A stretch of DNA of 64,000 nucleotides. Origin: Cognatilysobacter claricitrinus (lineage in GTDB: Bacteria; Pseudomonadota; Gammaproteobacteria; Xanthomonadales; Xanthomonadaceae). The notes below the pieces were generated by a model. The model worked only from the letters and a program-made list of their open reading frames with translations. It was not told where the DNA came from and did no database searches. The DNA is taken from NCBI RefSeq assembly GCF_045866565.1, contig NZ_BAAFZV010000001.1, positions 682,001 to 746,000 on the forward strand. Reading direction: 5' to 3'. Positions 8,414-15,650 of the stretch are shown here, in pieces. A program made the position numbers and the translations under genes. Numbering within the stretch: the first letter of the stretch is position 1; each line of letters begins with the position of its first letter.

Positions 8414-9412
8414 TCAGTCGCGCTGCGCCTTGGGCACCGCCGCGGCCTGCGTGCCCGGCGGGCTCGGTAGTTCGGTCGCGGTCTCGGGCTGCAGCTCCGG
8501 CCGCTCGCGCCAGTTGCGCGGCAGCCGGTTGTGGATCTTGGTCGCCGCGATCGCCGCATGCCCGACCGCCACCGCGATCTGGTTCAGCGCACTCACCACG
8601 TCACCGACCGCGTACACGCCGTCGACGCTGGTCTGCTGGTCCTCGCCGACGATGATTTCGTCGCAGTCGTCGAGTTCCAGCCCGAGGTCGCGCGCGAGGT
8701 CGACATTCGGCGTGCTGCCCAGTGTCGGATACAGCGTGTCGAACACCTGCTCGTTGCCGTCGTTGTCGCGAACCACGGTCTTGCCGTTCTCGAATGAGAG
8801 CCTGGCCGGCTTCGGATGCACGTCGATACCCGCGCGTCGCGCCTGCTCATTGCAGTCGTCCGACACCTCGCTGTCATCGCTGGCGATGACGCTCACATCG
8901 TCGGAAAACGTTCGCAGGAACAGCGCGTGACTCACCGTCGAGTCGACCGGCCCGTACACCGCGACGCGGCAGTCGCTGGCTTCGTAGCCATCGCAGACCG
9001 GGCACAGGCGCACCGCACCGGCGGCGATCGCGTTCTCCAGATCGTCCAGCGGCGGCATCACGTCGACGATGCCGGTCGCGAGGATGACGTAACGCGCGCG
9101 CCAGCGTCGTCCGTCCGCGGCGGTGGCTTCGAACACGTCGCCGTCGCGCTGCAGCCTGGCGATGCAGCCGTCCTCGATGGTTGCGCCGTAACCGCTGGCC
9201 TGGTCGCGTTGCTGCTGCAGCAGAGTGGTGCCGGCAACGCCGCGCGGAAAGCCCGGGCAGTTATGGCTGGTGGGAATCCAGCGCGCGCGGCTCTTGCCCG
9301 CATCGACGACGAGGATGCGGCGGTGATAGCGCACCAGGTAGGTCGCGGCGGTCAGTCCGCCCGGGCCCGCGCCGATGATCAGGCAGTCGAGGACATCGTC
9401 TGGCGTCGTCAT
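8414..9412 (-). CDS. FAD-dependent thioredoxin-reductase-like oxidoreductase with CPVC redox pair
   Basis: This 332-residue flavoprotein has the low-molecular-weight thioredoxin reductase layout. The FAD-binding motif is GAGPGG (14-19), the redox pair is C137-P-V-C140 followed by Asp, and the second FAD motif is SVDGVYAVGDV near the C-terminus. The redox motif differs from the usual CATC, and the NADPH-binding Rossmann motif is eroded to VYGPVDST (about 152-159) where GxGxxx is expected, so its electron donor or disulfide substrate may be unusual. It begins inside the stop of egtD (ATGA overlap), which ties it to ergothioneine synthesis. A role in reducing oxidised ergothioneine or an intermediate is an inference; a general thiol reductase is the alternative. 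Confidence 0.85.
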   Translation of the reverse strand: MTTPDDVLDCLIIGAGPGGLTAATYLVRYHRRILVVDAGKSRARWIPTSHNCPGFPRGVAGTTLLQQQRDQASGYGATIEDGCIARLQRDGDVFEATAADGRRWRARYVILATGIVDVMPPLDDLENAIAAGAVRLCPVCDGYEASDCRVAVYGPVDSTVSHALFLRTFSDDVSVIASDDSEVSDDCNEQARRAGIDVHPKPARLSFENGKTVVRDNDGNEQVFDTLYPTLGSTPNVDLARDLGLELDDCDEIIVGEDQQTSVDGVYAVGDVVSALNQIAVAVGHAAIAATKIHNRLPRNWRERPELQPETATELPSPPGTQAAAVPKAQRD

Positions 9413-10404
9413 GCGGCGTCGAGCAGGCGCAGCCCGAAACGATCGGCCGGCGCGTTCCAGCGATGCGTCACGCGCAGGCCGGCGCGACGCGCGAGATCGT
9501 CGAAATAGGCGTCGGTGTACTTGTGCGAGATCTCGACGTGGATCGGCTCGTCCGCATCGAATGCGAACGCGTGCCCGGCGACGCGTACGGTCTGCGCGCG
9601 GCGGCTCACGATGCGCGTTTCGATGCGGCTGTTCTCCGGCGACCACGTGGCGCGATGCGCGAACGCCGCGAGGTCGAAGTCCGCACCGAGTTCGCGGTTC
9701 AACCGCGCGAGCAGGTTCAACGTGAATGCCGCGGTGACGCCGGCCGCGTCGTTGTACGCGGCCTCCATGTCGGCAATGTCCTTGACCAGGTCGAGCCCGA
9801 TCAGGGCGACGCCATCGTCGCCCATGGTTTCGCGCATGGCCTGCAACAGCTCGAGCGACTGCGCATCGTCGAAATTGCCGAGCGTCGAACCCGGGAAGAA
9901 CACCAGCGAGCGCGCGGCAGGCATCAATGCGGGCGGCACCGGCACCGGGCGCGTGAAGTCCGCGCACACCGGCAGCATCTGCACTTCGGGGAAGGCGTGC
10001 GCGAGCCGTTGCGTGGATTCGAGCAACGTTTCGCGCGAGATCTCGACCGGCGTGTAGGCGACCGGCGTATCGAGGCCGGCAAGCAGCAACTGCGTCTTGC
10101 GTCCGCTGCCGCTGCCGTATTCGACGACGTGCGCATCCGCGCCTACCGCGTCGCGCACCTGCGGCATCACGTGCTGCAGCAGCGCGATCTCGGTGCGGGT
10201 GAGGTCGTATTCGGGTTGGCGCGTGATCGCCTCGAACAGCACGGAGCCGCGCGCATCGTAGAAATATTTCGACGACAGGTGCTTCGGCGTCGACGACAGG
10301 CCGGCGAGCACGTCGCCGCGCAGGTCATCCGGCGTCGGGCACAGGTCGAGCAATGCCGGCACATGCGTGGCGGCGCGTTGCAGGCGGGCGTCGAGCAGGT
10401 TCAT
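9409..10404 (-). CDS. egtD: L-histidine N-alpha-methyltransferase EgtD
   Basis: EgtD converts histidine to hercynine (trimethylhistidine) with three SAM molecules, the first committed step of ergothioneine synthesis in the cytoplasm. The 331-residue protein has the family segments LSSTPKHLSSKYFYDARGS, EITRQPEYDLTRTE (as EAITRQPEYDLT), the SAM-binding motif EYGSGSGRKT (about 95-104), and SLVFFPGSTLGNF. Length is normal for the family. Its ATG overlaps the egtB stop by four bases, and its stop overlaps the start of the flavin reductase, so three proteins are translationally coupled. The identification is secure because both the EgtD-specific motifs and the egtB neighbour agree. Confidence 0.95.
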   Translation of the reverse strand: MNLLDARLQRAATHVPALLDLCPTPDDLRGDVLAGLSSTPKHLSSKYFYDARGSVLFEAITRQPEYDLTRTEIALLQHVMPQVRDAVGADAHVVEYGSGSGRKTQLLLAGLDTPVAYTPVEISRETLLESTQRLAHAFPEVQMLPVCADFTRPVPVPPALMPAARSLVFFPGSTLGNFDDAQSLELLQAMRETMGDDGVALIGLDLVKDIADMEAAYNDAAGVTAAFTLNLLARLNRELGADFDLAAFAHRATWSPENSRIETRIVSRRAQTVRVAGHAFAFDADEPIHVEISHKYTDAYFDDLARRAGLRVTHRWNAPADRFGLRLLDAA

Positions 10405-11693
10405 GCGAGATCCTTCGCGAGGCGCAGTCCCGTGAACTGCCAGCGCGCGTGCGGCGGGAAGAAATTGCGGTAGCTGGCGCGCAGGTGGTCGCGCGGACTC
10501 GCGCAGCTTCCGCCGCGCAACACCTGCTGGCCGACCATGAACTTGCCGTTGTATTCGCCGAGCGCGCCGTCCCACGCACGGAAGCCCGGATACGGCAGGA
10601 AGGCGCTCGACGTCCATTCCCAGACATCGCCGAACATCTGCCGCAGGCCGTCGCGTGCATTGCCCGCAGGCTGCAGGCGACCGGATTCGACGAAATTTCC
10701 GTCGACGGCCAAGCCCTGCGCGGCGCGTTCCCATTCGGCTTCGGTCGGCAGGCGCGCGCCGGCCCAGCGCGCGAACGCGTCGGCTTCGTAGTAGCTCAGG
10801 TGCGACACCGGCGCCGCGGCATCGATCTCGCGTACGCCGCCGAGACCGAACGTGCTGTCGTCGTCGAGCCAGTACAGCGGACGCTGCCACTGCTCGTCCT
10901 GCACGCGCGCCCAGCCGTCGCTCAGCCACAACGACGCGCTGCGGTAGCCGCCGTCGCGAACGAATTCGCGATAGTCGCCGCAGGTGACCGGTCGCGTCCC
11001 CAGCGCGTACGCGCCCACGAGCGTGCGGTGCCGCGGCGACTCGAGGTCGAATGCGAACGCGTCGTGCTCGGGCCAGCGGTCGACGCCGATCTCCACGATC
11101 GCTTCGTCGAAGCGCAGCCAGTCGAGCGACCCGGCGTTCGCATGCGAACGCGGCAGGTCGTCGCGATACGCGGGGCGCAGCGGATTGCACGACAACGCAT
11201 GCAGGATATCGGTGAGCAGCAGCTCCTGATGTTGCTGTTCGTGTTGCAGGCCGAGTTCGATGCGTTGCCGTTGCGCCACGTCGAATTCGTCGCGCGCGAA
11301 CGCATCGGCGATGCGTGCGTCGACGCGTGCGCGGTAGTCGAGCACCTGTGCCAGCGACGGGCGCGACAGCACGCCGCGCATCGGCCGCGCGTGCTGCGGG
11401 CCGACGCTCTGGTAGTAGCTGTTGAACAGCACCTGCCAGGTCGTATCGACCACGCGATACCCGGGCAGCGCGGCCAGCACGAAGGTCTCGAAGAACCACG
11501 TGGTGTGCGCGAGGTGCCATTTGGTCGGGCTCGCGTCGGGCATCGACTGCACCATCGCGTCCTCGGCGGACACCGGCGCGGCGAGGTCGATGCTGCGCTC
11601 GCGCACCGCGCGAAAACGCGCGGCCAGCGGATCGACGGAGCAGGCTTCGGCGCCCTGCGCGACGGCAGGCGACAGGTCGGTCGACGTTCCCAT
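10401..11693 (-). CDS. egtB: Ergothioneine synthase EgtB (iron-dependent sulfoxide synthase)
   Basis: EgtB is a non-haem iron enzyme that joins a thiol (cysteine or gamma-glutamylcysteine) to hercynine with oxygen, giving a sulfoxide. This 430-residue protein has an N-terminal DinB-like domain with the likely iron ligands His63 (in HLAH) and His151/His155 (in HEQQHQE), then a C-terminal formylglycine-generating-enzyme (FGE-sulfatase) fold with RLPTEAEWERAA, MFGDVWEWTSS and VLRGGSCASP. I chose the ATG at 11693 because a -10-like TAGGCT ends six bases before it. No egtA (gamma-glutamylcysteine ligase) or egtC (amidohydrolase) is in the window, so this EgtB may use cysteine directly, as in known two-gene egtBD systems. 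That substrate choice is inference. Confidence 0.95.
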   Translation of the reverse strand: MGTSTDLSPAVAQGAEACSVDPLAARFRAVRERSIDLAAPVSAEDAMVQSMPDASPTKWHLAHTTWFFETFVLAALPGYRVVDTTWQVLFNSYYQSVGPQHARPMRGVLSRPSLAQVLDYRARVDARIADAFARDEFDVAQRQRIELGLQHEQQHQELLLTDILHALSCNPLRPAYRDDLPRSHANAGSLDWLRFDEAIVEIGVDRWPEHDAFAFDLESPRHRTLVGAYALGTRPVTCGDYREFVRDGGYRSASLWLSDGWARVQDEQWQRPLYWLDDDSTFGLGGVREIDAAAPVSHLSYYEADAFARWAGARLPTEAEWERAAQGLAVDGNFVESGRLQPAGNARDGLRQMFGDVWEWTSSAFLPYPGFRAWDGALGEYNGKFMVGQQVLRGGSCASPRDHLRASYRNFFPPHARWQFTGLRLAKDLA

Positions 11694-11768
11694 CCGCAAA
11701 GCCTACGAAGCGACTGCGACGGCCGGGTGACGGGTGCGCGACGACGGCCGTCGCCTACAGTAGGCGGC
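11694..11768. promoter_or_regulatory. Divergent leaderless-type promoter region, egtB / PLP enzyme, with palindrome
   Basis: This 75-base gap serves two divergent genes. On the minus strand TAGGCT (complement of 11700-11705) ends six bases before the egtB ATG. On the plus strand TACAGT (11756-11761) ends seven bases before the ATG at 11769. The latter sits in a perfect odd palindrome, CGCCTACAGTAGGCG (11752-11766), which may be an operator. Both mRNAs would start at or near the ATG. Confidence 0.45.
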
Positions 11769-12917
11769 ATGCCCCTGCCCGCCGACGTGCGTGACGCCTT
11801 CCTGATCCCGGACGGCGCGATCTACCTCGATACCGCGTCGAACGCGCCGCGAACCCGCCGCGTGGATGCCGCGCTGCGCGCTGCCTGGGCCGAGCAGGCC
11901 GCGCCATGGCGGCTGTCGTTCGCCGACTGGGAAGCGCAGATCGAACGCGTGCGCACGCAGGCGTCCCGGCTGTTCCGCATCGATCTCACCGCCGACGCGG
12001 ACGCGGTCGCGCTGGTGCCGTCGGTCGCGCATGCGATGTCGACTATCGCCGCCGGCTGGCCGCTGCGGGCGGGCGACGTCGTCGGCATCGTCGATGGCGA
12101 ATTCCCGTCCGCGTTGCTGCCGTGGCAGGCGCGTTGCGCGTCCAGCGGCGCGACGCTGCATGCGGTGGCGCGCGAGGACGCGACATCCGGCTTCCTCGAC
12201 TTGATCGAGCGCGGCACGCCCGCCGTACTCGTCGTATCGCATGCGCACTGGCGCGACGGCCGCCTCCTCGACCTCGATCGCGTCGCGATGACAGCGCAGG
12301 CGCATGGCGTGCCGCTGGTGCTCGACCTCAGCCAGAGCCTGGGCGTGCTGCCCTGTGACGTCGAGCGCTGGCAGCCGGCATTCGCGATGAGCGTCGGCTA
12401 CAAGTGGTGGCTCGCACACAAGGGCTTGTGTGCGATGTGGGTGTCGCCGGAATGGCGCGAATGCCTGCCGCCGCTCGAGCAGCACTGGCAGGGCCGTTCG
12501 CCCGCTCAGCCGTGGCGCTTCGACAGCGAACACGCGCCGCCGTACCGCGACGGCGCGCGTCGCTTCGATGGCGGCGAGATTGCCGACCCGTTGCGCCTCG
12601 CGATTACGGAAGCCGGCCTGCACGACGTGCTGGCCTGGACACCGCGCGCGATTTCCGGGCGCCTCGGCGTGCTGCTGGGCCGATTGAAGCATCGGCTGGT
12701 CGACGCAGGGCTCGGCGACTGGTGCGTCGAACCGTCCGCGCCGCACCTGCTCGGCCTCGCGCCGCCGCACGATCGCGTCGACGCAGTGCGCGCGGCGTTC
12801 GCCGAGCACGCGATCATCTGCATCGAGCGCGACCGCGTGTTCCGCCTGGCGCCGCATCTGCACATCGGCGAACGCGACATTGACCGCGTCGCCGACGCGA
12901 TCATCGGCGCGCGCTGA
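11769..12917 (+). CDS. Class V aminotransferase-fold PLP enzyme, possible EgtE-like C-S lyase
   Basis: This 382-residue cytoplasmic protein has the fold of class V (cysteine desulfurase-like) PLP enzymes. Visible landmarks are YLDTASNAP near the N-terminus, LVLDLSQSLGVLP with the pyridine-binding Asp186, and the Schiff-base lysine Lys212 in SVGYKWW. The long Cys loop of IscS/NifS is not seen, so it is unlikely to be a classical desulfurase. In mycobacteria the last step of ergothioneine synthesis is carried out by EgtE, a PLP C-S lyase of this fold class. Its position 75 bases from and divergent to egtB makes an EgtE role attractive, but kynureninase- or isopenicillin epimerase-like activities remain possible. 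The stop lies three bases from the stop of the convergent flavoprotein gene. Confidence 0.75.
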   Translation: MPLPADVRDAFLIPDGAIYLDTASNAPRTRRVDAALRAAWAEQAAPWRLSFADWEAQIERVRTQASRLFRIDLTADADAVALVPSVAHAMSTIAAGWPLRAGDVVGIVDGEFPSALLPWQARCASSGATLHAVAREDATSGFLDLIERGTPAVLVVSHAHWRDGRLLDLDRVAMTAQAHGVPLVLDLSQSLGVLPCDVERWQPAFAMSVGYKWWLAHKGLCAMWVSPEWRECLPPLEQHWQGRSPAQPWRFDSEHAPPYRDGARRFDGGEIADPLRLAITEAGLHDVLAWTPRAISGRLGVLLGRLKHRLVDAGLGDWCVEPSAPHLLGLAPPHDRVDAVRAAFAEHAIICIERDRVFRLAPHLHIGERDIDRVADAIIGAR

Positions 12918-12920
12918 CGC

Positions 12921-14042
12921 TCACTTCATGCGTGGCGATTCGAGGCCGGTGTCCGCTTCCTCGACGCCGTCGCGCAGCTGCTCCACGCGCCTGACCACCG
13001 CGCGCGCCACGTTGCGTGCTTCCTCGATCACCGCCTCGTCCGCGTCCAGCGCGCGATGGCTGGTCGCATACGGCTCGTAGTAGCCGATGTAGCGGTCGAG
13101 CTGCGACGCCGCGCCCGCATCGACCAGCCCCATCGCCCCCAGCCAGTCGGACAACGCATGGCGCACGCCCTTGGTGCCTTCCGCGTCGCCGTGCACGATC
13201 AGCCCGTAGGCGCGACCGGCGAGGTGCTTCGGATAGTCCCAGCCGTCGAGCTCGAGCTGCTTCGCGAGTTCGGGTTCCTTGCCCTGCGTGCGTGTCGGGT
13301 CGGGGTTGCCGCCGTCCGCGCACACGAGTCGATCGACCATCAGCTTCAGCACCGACGGCATCTGGTTCCAGTGCACCGGCGTGACGATCACCACGCCGTG
13401 CGCGGCCGTCCACAACTTGTAGATCTCCGCCATCCAGTCCGGCGCCTGCGCCATCGCGTGGTTGGGATAGCAGGAACACGGCCAGTGGCACAGCGGCATG
13501 GCCGTCGACACGCAGCCCTTGCACGGAAAGATGCGCTTGCCGTATTCGGACGTGAGCCGGTTGAGTTCGAGCACGTCGACCTCGAATCCCGCATCGCGCG
13601 CGACATCGCGCACCGCTTCGAGCAGGCGCCAGGTCTTCGACGTTTCGCCGGGACAGGTGTGCTCACTGCGCGGCGACGCGCAGACCAGCAGGATGCGTCG
13701 CGGCGTCGACGGATCGCGTTGCGTTCGGCCGATCTCGAGGAGCGCATCGCGCGTCGCGCGCCACTCGGTTGAGAGGTCGTAGTCGGGGTCTGCGAATTCC
13801 GGGCCGGCTTTCGCGGTGCGCGGGGACTTGCGGTATGCGTGGAAGCCGTCCCAGGCGATCGCTTCGAAGCGCGCGAACGCGTCGGCGTCCTTCTCGAACG
13901 CGGGGTCGTTGAACATCTCGCGCAAGCGCGCGGTGAACGCTTCGCGCTCGAGCGAGGGATCGGGCTGGCGACGGCGGATGTCGCGCGCGACGTCGCCGGG
14001 TTTCGGCACGTTCTTCTTTTCGGACTGCGGCTGATCGCTCAT
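12921..14042 (-). CDS. Flavodoxin-fold NADPH-FMN reductase-like protein with cysteine cluster
   Basis: This 373-residue protein has a 110-residue charged N-terminal extension, then a flavodoxin-like domain starting at RILLVCASPRS (about 116-126). A cysteine cluster, C174-x2-C177-x7-C185-x3-C189-x-C191, is placed where iron-sulfur flavoproteins of the Isf type carry their cluster ligands. The FMN-loop region VIVTPVHWNQMPSVLKLMVDR follows. Proteins of this family are NAD(P)H-dependent flavin or quinone reductases; an iron-sulfur cluster is inferred only from the cysteines, whose spacing differs from Isf. The ATG at 14042 is supported by CGGGAG six bases upstream. It lies 58 bases downstream of folE in the same direction and may be cotranscribed with it. 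Confidence 0.75.
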   Translation of the reverse strand: MSDQPQSEKKNVPKPGDVARDIRRRQPDPSLEREAFTARLREMFNDPAFEKDADAFARFEAIAWDGFHAYRKSPRTAKAGPEFADPDYDLSTEWRATRDALLEIGRTQRDPSTPRRILLVCASPRSEHTCPGETSKTWRLLEAVRDVARDAGFEVDVLELNRLTSEYGKRIFPCKGCVSTAMPLCHWPCSCYPNHAMAQAPDWMAEIYKLWTAAHGVVIVTPVHWNQMPSVLKLMVDRLVCADGGNPDPTRTQGKEPELAKQLELDGWDYPKHLAGRAYGLIVHGDAEGTKGVRHALSDWLGAMGLVDAGAASQLDRYIGYYEPYATSHRALDADEAVIEEARNVARAVVRRVEQLRDGVEEADTGLESPRMK

Positions 14043-14100
14043 CGCGCGCTCCCGGAGGTCCAACGAGTGGACCCGGCGCCCGGTGAACGCGCGGTCGCGA

Positions 14101-14694
14101 TCAGCGCGCGGCGTTGCCGCTGCGGATGAACTGCAGGAATTCGGCGCGGGTGCGCGCGTCCTCGCGAAATGCGCCGAGCATGGTCGACGTCGCCATGCTC
14201 ACGCCGCGCTTGTGCACGCCGCGCGTGGTCATGCATTCGTGCGTGGCCTCGACCACCACCGCCACGCCCTTGGGCTGCAGCACGCGGTCGATGACCTCGG
14301 CGATCTGCGCGGTCATCTTCTCCTGCACCTGGAAGCGGCGCGCGAAACTTTCGACCACGCGCGCCAGCTTGCTGATGCCAACGACCTTGCCGTTCGGCAG
14401 GTAGCCCACATGCGCGCGGCCGATGATCGGCGCCATGTGGTGCTCGCAGTGGCTTTCGAATTCGATGTCGCGCAGCACGACCATCTCGTCGTACCCGGCG
14501 ACTTCCTCGAACGTGCGTTCGAGGTAGGTCTTGGGACAGATGCCGTAGCCGACGAACCAGTCGCCGTAGGCGTCGACCACGCGACGCGGCGTGTCGAGAA
14601 GGCCTTCGCGCGTCGGGTCATCGCCGGCCCAGCGCAACAACGTGCGGACGGCGGCTTCCGCTTCGTCGCGGGAGGGCTTTTCGATGTCGGCCAT
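14101..14694 (-). CDS. folE: GTP cyclohydrolase I
   Basis: FolE converts GTP to dihydroneopterin triphosphate and formate, the first step of tetrahydrofolate and pterin synthesis. The 197-residue protein has the zinc ligands Cys83 and His86 in ESHCEHH and Cys154 in THECMTTRGVHK, plus the conserved GVSKLAR-like ISKLARVVESFARR and MTSTMLG-like MATSTMLGAFR near the end. Length is typical of the bacterial type IA enzyme. The start is preceded by an AGGAT-like site. Upstream lies a 326-base gap with several inverted repeats; downstream in the same direction is a Cys-rich flavoprotein gene. Confidence 0.96.
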   Translation of the reverse strand: MADIEKPSRDEAEAAVRTLLRWAGDDPTREGLLDTPRRVVDAYGDWFVGYGICPKTYLERTFEEVAGYDEMVVLRDIEFESHCEHHMAPIIGRAHVGYLPNGKVVGISKLARVVESFARRFQVQEKMTAQIAEVIDRVLQPKGVAVVVEATHECMTTRGVHKRGVSMATSTMLGAFREDARTRAEFLQFIRSGNAAR

Positions 14695-14760
14695 GCGGGC
14701 GGATCCTGCTCGTGAACGCGCGCATCGTACCCGAGCGGCCGCTGGCGACGTGCGACGCCG

Positions 14761-14779
14761 GCGGGATGCGGCGTCCCGC
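14761..14779. repeat. Short inverted repeat in folE upstream gap
   Basis: GCGGGA (14761-14766) pairs with TCCCGC (14774-14779) across a seven-base loop. It lies just past the T-rich tail of the terminator at 14786-14815 in minus-strand direction, about 67 bases upstream of the folE start. Confidence 0.35.
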
Positions 14780-14785
14780 GGCCAC

Positions 14786-14815
14786 AAAAGAAAGAGGCCG
14801 GCATAGGCCGGCCTC
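14786..14815 (-). terminator. Rho-independent terminator (minus strand)
   Basis: On the minus strand GAGGCCGGC and GCCGGCCTC (14794-14802 and 14807-14815 in plus coordinates) make a perfect 9-bp stem with a 4-base loop, followed directly by TTTCTTTT. This is the best classical terminator in the window. It would end transcripts coming from the glycine-zipper gene or its structured 3' region before folE. Confidence 0.75.
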
Positions 14816-14853
14816 CGGTGCTGCGGGTAGCAGTCGCAGCGGTGGTGCGTGTG

Positions 14854-14886
14854 CCGACCGCCGCGCGTGGCGCGTGCGGCGGTCGG
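14854..14886. repeat. 11-bp inverted repeat in structured gap
   Basis: CCGACCGCCGC (14854-14864) and GCGGCGGTCGG (14876-14886) are exact complements around an 11-base loop. No ORF of interest covers it. It is one of several strong stems in the gap between the glycine-zipper gene and folE. Confidence 0.6.
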
Positions 14887-14907
14887 TGGGTACTGCTTAT
14901 CGCGAGT

Positions 14908-14939
14908 GCGCGACAACGTGGTGCTGGTTGTTGTCGCGC
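14908..14939. repeat. 10-bp inverted repeat in structured gap
   Basis: GCGCGACAAC (14908-14917) and GTTGTCGCGC (14930-14939) pair exactly around a 12-base loop. It is only 22 bases from the preceding stem. Apart from the stems, no promoter or gene is evident in 14695-15020. Confidence 0.6.
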
Positions 14940-14983
14940 GGCTACTTCCTCGAACTCCGGCGGCGCGTAGCACGCACCGCGCA

Positions 14984-15024
14984 TTAAGAGGCCGCGCGGC
15001 AATGCCGCGCGGGCGGCCTCTTAA
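14984..15024 (-). terminator. Long hairpin across the stop codon of the glycine-zipper gene
   Basis: TTAAGAGGCCGC (14984-14995) pairs with GCGGCCTCTTAA (15013-15024), with an inner GCGGC/GCCGC stem (14996-15000 and 15004-15008). The gene's TAA stop (15021-15023) lies inside the stem. There is no long T-run, so it may attenuate, protect the mRNA end or terminate weakly. Confidence 0.55.
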
Positions 15025-15482
15025 CGACCGTCGTTGTCCGCGTCGCCCGGGATGGCGCGCTCGATGTGGTGCCAGCCGTCACGCACGGCGCCGCGCGCAT
15101 CGGACCACGCCAGACGCGAGTTGGCCTTGGTGGCGTCCCAACCGCGCTCGAGTTCCGGCTCGACCGAGTCGAACGACTTGCCGCGGTACTGGTCGTAGGT
15201 GCTGTAGCCGTACTTGTACGCCGGCTGGTAGTCGTTCCAGTCGCGCGAGCTGTTGTAGTACGGGGCCTTGGTGTACGTGTCCTGGAAATGCTTCTCGTAA
15301 CCCGTCGGGTTCACGGCTTCGGCGATCGAGTCGCCCGCCTTCGAACCGACGATGCCACCCGCGACGGCGCCGACAAGGCTGCCGACGGGACCCGCGGCCG
15401 AACCGATCGCCGCACCGGTGACGGCGCCTGCAACGGCACCCGTGCCGGAACCGAGGTTATGGTCTTTCTTGACGTCAGTCAT
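15021..15482 (-). CDS. Glycine-zipper domain protein of unknown function
   Basis: I do not recognise a specific function. The 153-residue protein has a short polar N-terminus, then a Gly/Ala-rich segment (about residues 12-52) in which small residues repeat every four positions, for example GAVTGAAIGSAAGPVG and GAVAGGIVGSKAG, the pattern of a glycine zipper that packs in membranes or oligomers. The C-terminal half is soluble and aromatic, with YQPAYKYGYSTYDQYRGKSF, a W-x-x-x-x segment and two Asp/Arg-rich helices. There is no signal peptide. The ATG at 15482 has GGAG nine bases upstream; longer starts upstream look non-coding. A perfect 16-bp palindrome sits 92 bases before the start. It probably belongs to stress- or envelope-related proteins, but this is a guess. 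Confidence 0.75.
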   Translation of the reverse strand: MTDVKKDHNLGSGTGAVAGAVTGAAIGSAAGPVGSLVGAVAGGIVGSKAGDSIAEAVNPTGYEKHFQDTYTKAPYYNSSRDWNDYQPAYKYGYSTYDQYRGKSFDSVEPELERGWDATKANSRLAWSDARGAVRDGWHHIERAIPGDADNDGR

Positions 15483-15573
15483 CGTTGTGGACTCCGTATT
15501 TACGTGGGGAGCCGGCAAACCGGCCGGCAGCGGTGCACAGACTCTGGGCGGCTGCCGGTACAACGCGAGTGAA

Positions 15574-15589
15574 GAAACGACGTCGTTTC
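15574..15589. promoter_or_regulatory. Perfect 16-bp palindrome upstream of the glycine-zipper gene
   Basis: GAAACGACGTCGTTTC is a perfect palindrome with no spacer, 92 bases upstream of the start at 15482 and 62 bases past the recD stop. Its length and position fit an operator for a dimeric repressor or activator. No regulator gene is adjacent. Confidence 0.5.
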
Positions 15590-15650
15590 GCGAATGGTCG
15601 CTTAACGCGCATCGCGTCGCGCATTCATCACCGCGCGACGCTCACGTCAG

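Noticed and set aside
7039..8655. 538-codon plus-strand frame opposite the MFS gene and reductase
   Set aside because: Arg/His/Asp-rich shadow of two well-supported minus-strand genes.
10401..11693. Sulfatase-modifying factor (FGE) gene
   Set aside because: The C-terminal domain is FGE-like, but the DinB-type domain with HEQQHQE and the adjacent egtD identify EgtB.
11769..12917. IscS-type cysteine desulfurase
   Set aside because: The PLP lysine is present, but no catalytic Cys loop of the IscS/SufS kind and no iron-sulfur assembly genes are nearby.
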